This document shows, one piece after another, positions 19,768-23,925 of a stretch of 23,925 nucleotides of DNA. A program made the translations under genes and the position numbers. Position 1 is the first letter of the stretch. Each line of letters starts with the position of its first letter. Under the pieces are notes generated by a model. It made no database searches, had not been told where the DNA came from, and saw nothing but the letters and a program-made list of their open reading frames with translations. Source of the DNA: a virus; IMG/VR virus record IMGVR_UViG_3300031208_000120, positions 1-23,925 of that record; one strand, 5' to 3'.

Positions 19768-22458
19768 TCAGAAGTCAAAGAGACTATTGAATGTAGTTGT
19801 TTGCTTAGTGCTTTCTAAGTCGTAATCTAGTACTCCTATAAGGTTGCCTAGTTTATTGTCAATAATAGTTTCTGCCATTGCGTCGTCGTCAAACGGCAGC
19901 TCTTTAAACCAGTCCGGTAAACGCAGTTCGTCAGTAGGATAAGCAACTGATGTATATCCTAGTGGGTTTGGTTTAAGCTTGCAAACGATGCACTTCATGC
20001 CGTCTATTGCTTCTTGTGAATATCGATCACTGTGCATACGCCTGAGAGTATTCCAATTTATTGCTGCTCTAACGTGACCTGGCATATTAGCCTTGCCTTG
20101 CTTTTCTTCAAGGCGTTGGTAATGGCCTAGCTTATTCACACGCTTAGGGGTACCTTTCTCCCATCCAGGTCTGTCAATAAATTCCTTGCGGAACGTGGAG
20201 ATTCGATCGAGTACTATTTCTCGATCAACGTTGGTCAACACCATGAATAGTATTTCTTTCAAAAAGTTTTGCATATACACAGGAGTATCGCTGCGTCGTA
20301 AGTCTAGACCCAGTGCCTTAACTTTACCTTCTGCTCCGTCTACATCTTTGCGCTTTCCTTCGTCATCATACACTAGTGCGGCGTAGCGTTTCTTAGTAAT
20401 AAACAACCCCGAACTAGCAACAATTTCCCGGCCTGCCTTGATAACTTCTGCTCTTGACTTAGCACAATGAAACGCTCTTGCTGCAAAGTCTATAAACGTT
20501 GTGTCTACTTGTGCACTAATTTGATCATACAACAAAACAATACTGTCTTTGTCCCAAGGTATAGTTCCTTGCTTAATGTCTTTTTTAAGCGTAGGATACG
20601 CACTAAAGTAGACTGAGTCAGTGTCGCCGTAGATCACAGCTTCACCTGTGTGGTCGTAAACACCTGTAATAGTATTGTTTACCTCTGCGCTCATATGCTT
20701 AACAATCTGCCTACCAGTTAGTGTAGTTGATTGCCCAATACGTTTGTCGAAGAATCTACAGCCTGGATTAAGAATTGCGCCGTACAGTGAGTTGAGGTTG
20801 ATCTTCTTAACCAATTGTCTCTTATCCCAAAACGTTATTTCGGTCTCGTTGCCTGCTGCAATAGCTTTCTTTAGCATTCCTTGTAGTTCTTTTCGTTCTG
20901 CGTACCAACGCTTTAGTATACCGGGTATAACGCCTTCAAACTCGGTTGTAAAGATCGTGCCGTTAGCACTAATCATCCAAGGCATTCGACTTTCAAATAT
21001 CAGTTTGTATACTTCTGCACCGCTGAGCACGTCATGTCTGCCGTCTTCCCAGTCAATAGTCAACGCAACATCTTTTCGTTTTTCCATCACAGCAACATAT
21101 TCAAGACTTCCAAAATGACCTTCCCATGCACCTGCAAACGTTTTCTTCTGCAGCGTCATTGCTTCATGCACCATTTTGTCTGTCATATCTGGACGAAGTT
21201 GACCCACAACAGTTTCAGGCCCCATGTTCAGTGCTCGAATCACACTAGGATACAGTGAATTTAAGTCCATTGATCCTATGGCTAGGTGTAGTCCTTTTTT
21301 TGGAAAGGCAACGTATGCACCTGCTGCCTGCGTGTTTTCAGTACCTTGGTTTTTTCTATTGGGGACCTGTAGTCCTCTGTGATGCGCTTCGTTTATGATT
21401 GCTTGCTCAGTAACAGCAACAGCTCCCATAACTGTTTTCAACATCACTGTGTTGGCGTGTGCAAGTTCGTTGGACAAGTCAATAAATTGCAGTTTCTTGT
21501 CTAGCTTGTCTAACAGAGCAGTATCCTGTCTGTTGTATTCAACAAACGTCTCAAAGTCGTTATTATACAACTGATCCAGTGTTCCTTCATACACAGTCTT
21601 ATTTTCACCTATCTCTAGCTCGCCGATTGCATCAAGTCTATAAGTGTGTCGTTCTTCATAAGTGTACTTCCTATAAAGATTTAGACTGTCAAGGTGCACT
21701 CGGCCTACAAAGTCATAGGTCTCAGAAGTCTTTCCAAACTTCTCGTATTCTCGCTTCTTAGGAAGTTCTCCCCATAGACAGAACTTTCGTGTATCGTCTT
21801 TGCTTAGGACGCGCTGTATACGGTTTACAGTGTAGGGCACATCATACCCCTCCGAATTCCAACCACTGTGCACGTCAGCGTCTTCCAACAGGTCCAAGAA
21901 CGTAAGCAGCATATCCTGCTCACCTTTGCCTTTGGAATCGTTAGGAAACAGTATTACCTCGTCGCCCCATCTCTTTTGGCACATTGCCCTGGCTTCCTCT
22001 AGTGGGAGACCTTTAGGTGGTACTGCTAGCGTGATCAACATGCTGTCTAGCCACTGTAGGCATACTGTGATAGCTGTAATGGGCATAAACGGGTCGTCAA
22101 TCGGAGCCCATCCACGCACTGGATCGAAGTCAGTTTCGATGTCCCAAAACAATACGTTCAGCTTAGGGGAATCCTGATTAAGATAGTTTTCACTTAGGCA
22201 TTGGAAAATTGGATTAATGTCGCTTTCAAACAGTGTCTTATCTCTGTTGATGGCAACTTCCTTTCGGAAGTCCTTGGTATTCTTTGCGACAATTCTACTC
22301 AGAGCATCGCCAAAGATGCTCTGATGCTTTCCTTTTGGATCTTTGTAATAAAAAGTGTACTTAACAGGATACTCAGTAAACGTTCGTTTTCCGTCGCGTC
22401 TTTCAACAACGCGAATAACATCGTCTTTTCTGTCAAACATTGCGTCGACATAGCTCAT
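19768..22458 (-). CDS. 43: Family B DNA polymerase (T4 gp43-like)
   Basis: The 896-aa replicative polymerase is close to T4 gp43 (898 aa). The 3'-5' exonuclease has FWDIETD (D106, E108), VHSGWNSEGYD (D206) and YNRQD (308-312). The polymerase has motif A DLNSLYPSVI (398-407), motif B KKINLNSLYGA (551-561) and motif C YGDTDS (610-615). The C-terminus TTTFNSLFDF is a clamp-binding PIP-like tail, which matches the adjacent gp45 gene. No intein or intron is apparent. The ATG overlaps the stop of the 49-aa Cys-rich gene (ATGA), so the two are coupled. Confidence 0.97.
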   Translation of the reverse strand: MSYVDAMFDRKDDVIRVVERRDGKRTFTEYPVKYTFYYKDPKGKHQSIFGDALSRIVAKNTKDFRKEVAINRDKTLFESDINPIFQCLSENYLNQDSPKLNVLFWDIETDFDPVRGWAPIDDPFMPITAITVCLQWLDSMLITLAVPPKGLPLEEARAMCQKRWGDEVILFPNDSKGKGEQDMLLTFLDLLEDADVHSGWNSEGYDVPYTVNRIQRVLSKDDTRKFCLWGELPKKREYEKFGKTSETYDFVGRVHLDSLNLYRKYTYEERHTYRLDAIGELEIGENKTVYEGTLDQLYNNDFETFVEYNRQDTALLDKLDKKLQFIDLSNELAHANTVMLKTVMGAVAVTEQAIINEAHHRGLQVPNRKNQGTENTQAAGAYVAFPKKGLHLAIGSMDLNSLYPSVIRALNMGPETVVGQLRPDMTDKMVHEAMTLQKKTFAGAWEGHFGSLEYVAVMEKRKDVALTIDWEDGRHDVLSGAEVYKLIFESRMPWMISANGTIFTTEFEGVIPGILKRWYAERKELQGMLKKAIAAGNETEITFWDKRQLVKKINLNSLYGAILNPGCRFFDKRIGQSTTLTGRQIVKHMSAEVNNTITGVYDHTGEAVIYGDTDSVYFSAYPTLKKDIKQGTIPWDKDSIVLLYDQISAQVDTTFIDFAARAFHCAKSRAEVIKAGREIVASSGLFITKKRYAALVYDDEGKRKDVDGAEGKVKALGLDLRRSDTPVYMQNFLKEILFMVLTNVDREIVLDRISTFRKEFIDRPGWEKGTPKRVNKLGHYQRLEEKQGKANMPGHVRAAINWNTLRRMHSDRYSQEAIDGMKCIVCKLKPNPLGYTSVAYPTDELRLPDWFKELPFDDDAMAETIIDNKLGNLIGVLDYDLESTKQTTTFNSLFDF

Positions 22459-22604
22459 TCAATTACCTCGTCTCTTACTAATGCTACGTCTTCGTGAACA
22501 TAGCTTTCTATAACACACTCACGTATACATCCGTTAGGGTGGGGACATTCTTCGCATTGTTTGACAGCTTCGTCTGGGTCTAGCCAGTCATAAGGGGTTA
22601 TCAT
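22455..22604 (-). CDS. 49-aa Cys-rich protein coupled to DNA polymerase
   Basis: The ATG at 22604 has GAGGAG 7 bases upstream. The frame starts MITPYDWLDPDEAVKQ and contains CEECPHPNGCIREC (C17, C20, C26, C30; CX2C-X5-CX3C), a plausible zinc knuckle or iron-sulfur site. The C-terminus is acidic. Its stop overlaps the polymerase start (ATGA). No named family is recognised. The position suggests a replication accessory factor or a coupling peptide, but this is inference. Confidence 0.75.
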   Translation of the reverse strand: MITPYDWLDPDEAVKQCEECPHPNGCIRECVIESYVHEDVALVRDEVIE

Positions 22605-22677
22605 TTTTATTCTCCTCGTTGTTATTGGTCAACGTTACCGTGGTCTTGTTCGTAAGTGAACGACTCTTCAATACTTA

Positions 22678-22914
22678 TTATTTGGCATGTTTAAGTATAT
22701 ACAAAGTGACTCTTGGGTCATTGACAACCAAGCAGTCTTCAGGGTATACTTTTTTGCAGCCGCAATAACTAGTTATAGAAACAACTACCATCTTGGGTCC
22801 TAGTCTCTCAACTGTTCCTAGCTTCAAGACCCTTTTGCCGTCGGGTACGACGACGAAATCTCCTACGGCTATCTTACTGCCCAGAAGGTCTTTGTGTTCA
22901 GGTACTTCTGCCAT
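22678..22914 (-). CDS. Small conserved protein, 78 aa, SH3/KOW-like
   Basis: The protein has an all-beta pattern (GSKIAVGDFVVV, KLGTVERLGPKMVVVSI) like SH3 or KOW-type barrels, preceded by MAEVPEHKDLLG. Two Cys occur close together in CGCKK. AGGAAA lies upstream of the ATG. I associate it with small hypotheticals of marine T4-like phages. It follows the membrane protein in the polymerase operon. Downstream, 22605-22677 holds only weak short hairpins and no feature I can support. Confidence 0.7.
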   Translation of the reverse strand: MAEVPEHKDLLGSKIAVGDFVVVPDGKRVLKLGTVERLGPKMVVVSITSYCGCKKVYPEDCLVVNDPRVTLYILKHAK

Positions 22915-22922
22915 TGTGTTTC

Positions 22923-23150
22923 CTAAAAGAATAGTCCTATTACGTAGATCATTGTAAGTGTGCCGTTTAACACAATCAAACTACGTTCTTTCCATAGCCA
23001 AGCAACGACGGTCCAGAGGCCGCTGCTGACTACAAATGCTACTATGTAATAAGGGTATATGTTAAATGATGATAAGATAGCAGCGGTGATCAGCAACGCT
23101 GTTGCTAACCACGCTAGTTTCTGATAAGGCTTCTCATCAGGTGCTGGCAT
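22923..23150 (-). CDS. Small membrane protein, 75 aa
   Basis: Two or three hydrophobic segments are visible: LAWLATALLITAAILSSF, YYIVAFVVSSGLWTVVAWLW and LIVLNGTLTMIYVIGLFF, with only a short polar N-terminus. It starts one base after the DsbA-like gene ends, so it is likely coupled to it. The small size and repeated membrane spans fit a phage membrane effector, but no holin or other family assignment is made. Confidence 0.75.
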   Translation of the reverse strand: MPAPDEKPYQKLAWLATALLITAAILSSFNIYPYYIVAFVVSSGLWTVVAWLWKERSLIVLNGTLTMIYVIGLFF

Positions 23151-23151
23151 G

Positions 23152-23412
23152 TTACTTGTCTGCTCCTATAGTAGTAACAATAGTTTCGAGATCGTCAAAG
23201 TCGTCGTAGTAGTTTTCCCAATCGCGATTCTTAGCAATTTTAATTGCTTTGTTAATCAGAGACGGCTTGACGTCGAGCTCCTCTGCTATTGCCTTGACTG
23301 TGTCCTTAAGACCACCTTTTAAATCCTCAATCTCTTGTAATACAGTAATGCCTTCTTGAACTAACTTCTCTAACTTGGCTTTTTCTTCAGGCCCGTAGGT
23401 GCGATCACTCAT
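23152..23412 (-). CDS. DsbA-like double-stranded DNA-binding protein, tentative
   Basis: The 86-aa protein has a helical region (KAKLEKLVQEGITVLQEIED), then LKGGLKDTVKAIAEELDVKP and LINKAIKIAKN, which looks like a helix-turn-helix. I associate this with the small protein annotated DsbA (dsDNA-binding, late transcription) in marine T4-like phages. T4 DsbA has 89 residues. AAGGAG precedes the ATG, and a full-consensus promoter lies upstream. The assignment rests on length and pattern only. Confidence 0.55.
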   Translation of the reverse strand: MSDRTYGPEEKAKLEKLVQEGITVLQEIEDLKGGLKDTVKAIAEELDVKPSLINKAIKIAKNRDWENYYDDFDDLETIVTTIGADK

Positions 23413-23448
23413 AGTTTCTCCTTTGTGTGTTACTCTAAGTTACTGTTT

Positions 23449-23477
23449 ATTATACGGTTTTTTTGACAGGATGTCAA
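23449..23477 (-). promoter_or_regulatory. Full-consensus sigma70 promoter for the DsbA-like to polymerase operon
   Basis: Minus-strand TTGACA (23472-23477), 17-base spacer, TATAAT (23449-23454). The TGA in the -35 hexamer is the stop codon of the upstream gene. Confidence 0.9.
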
Positions 23478-23925
23478 CCGGTAAATACTTTTCGATTATC
23501 GAATGCACGATGCCATCCGAAGAACTTTGCCTTATAGTCACTCTGGTCGTCGCTTGAAAGATCATTCCATTCAGATTCACATGCGAGTAAGTTCTTAACA
23601 CCTTGCTCCCAATCTGTGGTTTCGATGATGATTTCTAATTTCTTTTTTGCTAACATAGCAGTTTTGATGTCAGTGAAGTCTTGTTCGATGTGAATTACTT
23701 CCATACATATATCATGGGTAACATAATCTAGTGAAAAGTCAATGCCCCATTTGGGATTGACCCTTAATAGTTTGTTAAGTATAGGGCGAGTTTCGGATAC
23801 TTCCTGGATACGCTGACGCGCTTCACCTGCAAATGCGCCGCGGTATAATAGCATACAATGATCTAGCACTAGTCCCTCTTCTGAGGCTTCACTGTCGACA
23901 TACCATGCCTGGACTGGAGCAACAT
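23474..23925 (-). CDS. Partial conserved hypothetical protein at right edge
   Basis: The frame is open to the window edge (150 codons visible), reading VAPVQAWYVDSEASEEGLVL and then DHCMLLYRGAFAGEARQRIQ; a GTG at 23869 is internal and not the start. The C-terminal part contains DWEQGVKNLLACESEWNDLS and then YKAKFFGWHRAFDNRKVF, which I associate with a marine phage hypothetical family. It is truncated at the N-terminus by the window. No catalytic motif can be assigned from the visible part. Confidence 0.75.
   Translation of the reverse strand, partial: VAPVQAWYVDSEASEEGLVLDHCMLLYRGAFAGEARQRIQEVSETRPILNKLLRVNPKWGIDFSLDYVTHDICMEVIHIEQDFTDIKTAMLAKKKLEIIIETTDWEQGVKNLLACESEWNDLSSDDQSDYKAKFFGWHRAFDNRKVFTG

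Noticed and set aside
22605-22677. Terminator or promoter in the gap before the Cys-rich gene
   Set aside because: Only a weak GTTC/GAAC hairpin without a T-run, and a TTGACC without a good -10.

Overview
The window looks like part of the genome of a T4-like marine myovirus, close to the cyanophage and pelagiphage groups. The evidence is a family B DNA polymerase with T4 gp43 motifs (22458 down to 19768), a gp45-type sliding clamp beside it, a T4 RNase H/FEN-type exonuclease, T4-type late promoters (TATAAATA), and many small overlapping genes that resemble conserved marine T4-like hypotheticals. Every gene I support is on the minus strand, so transcription runs from high to low coordinates. 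I saw no tRNA, rRNA, CRISPR array or insertion sequence.

Layout in transcription order. At the right edge is a partial unknown gene. A consensus promoter then leads to a DsbA-like protein, a membrane protein, a small unknown, a 49-aa Cys-rich protein and DNA polymerase. A second promoter leads to the clamp, a 131-aa protein, a TGT/DpdA-like transglycosylase, a DUF465-like protein and a 172-aa unknown. A third leads to a 51-aa protein and a QueD-like protein, followed by a NUMOD3-like segment with no start codon. A fourth leads to a 63-aa protein, a glycosyltransferase, two related short proteins and a phosphoribosyltransferase. A fifth leads to FolE, an unusual QueE, a Vsr/EDxHD-like putative homing endonuclease, a coiled-coil protein and a membrane protein. 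A sixth leads to the exonuclease, a 21-aa microprotein and four small unknowns. A seventh drives a MoxR ATPase, and an eighth a VWA/HEXXH metallopeptidase-like protein. The left end holds late genes: three small proteins, a tail-fibre-like protein, a very short ANL adenylating-enzyme-like protein, and the start of another gene at the edge.

FolE, QueE, a possible QueD and a DpdA-like enzyme together suggest a 7-deazaguanine DNA modification pathway that would protect phage DNA from restriction. No QueC is in the window, so the final base cannot be predicted. QueE has the spacing CX3C-X42-C instead of the classical CX3CX2C.

Regulation is unusually readable. Eight TTGACA-16/17-TAnnnT promoters head the replication and metabolism operons. 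T4-type late promoters precede the structural genes and the homing endonuclease. At two of these (tail gene and endonuclease) the late promoter lies inside an inverted repeat whose second arm abuts the ribosome binding site. This is the arrangement known from T4 e, soc, 49 and I-TevI, which silences early read-through transcripts.
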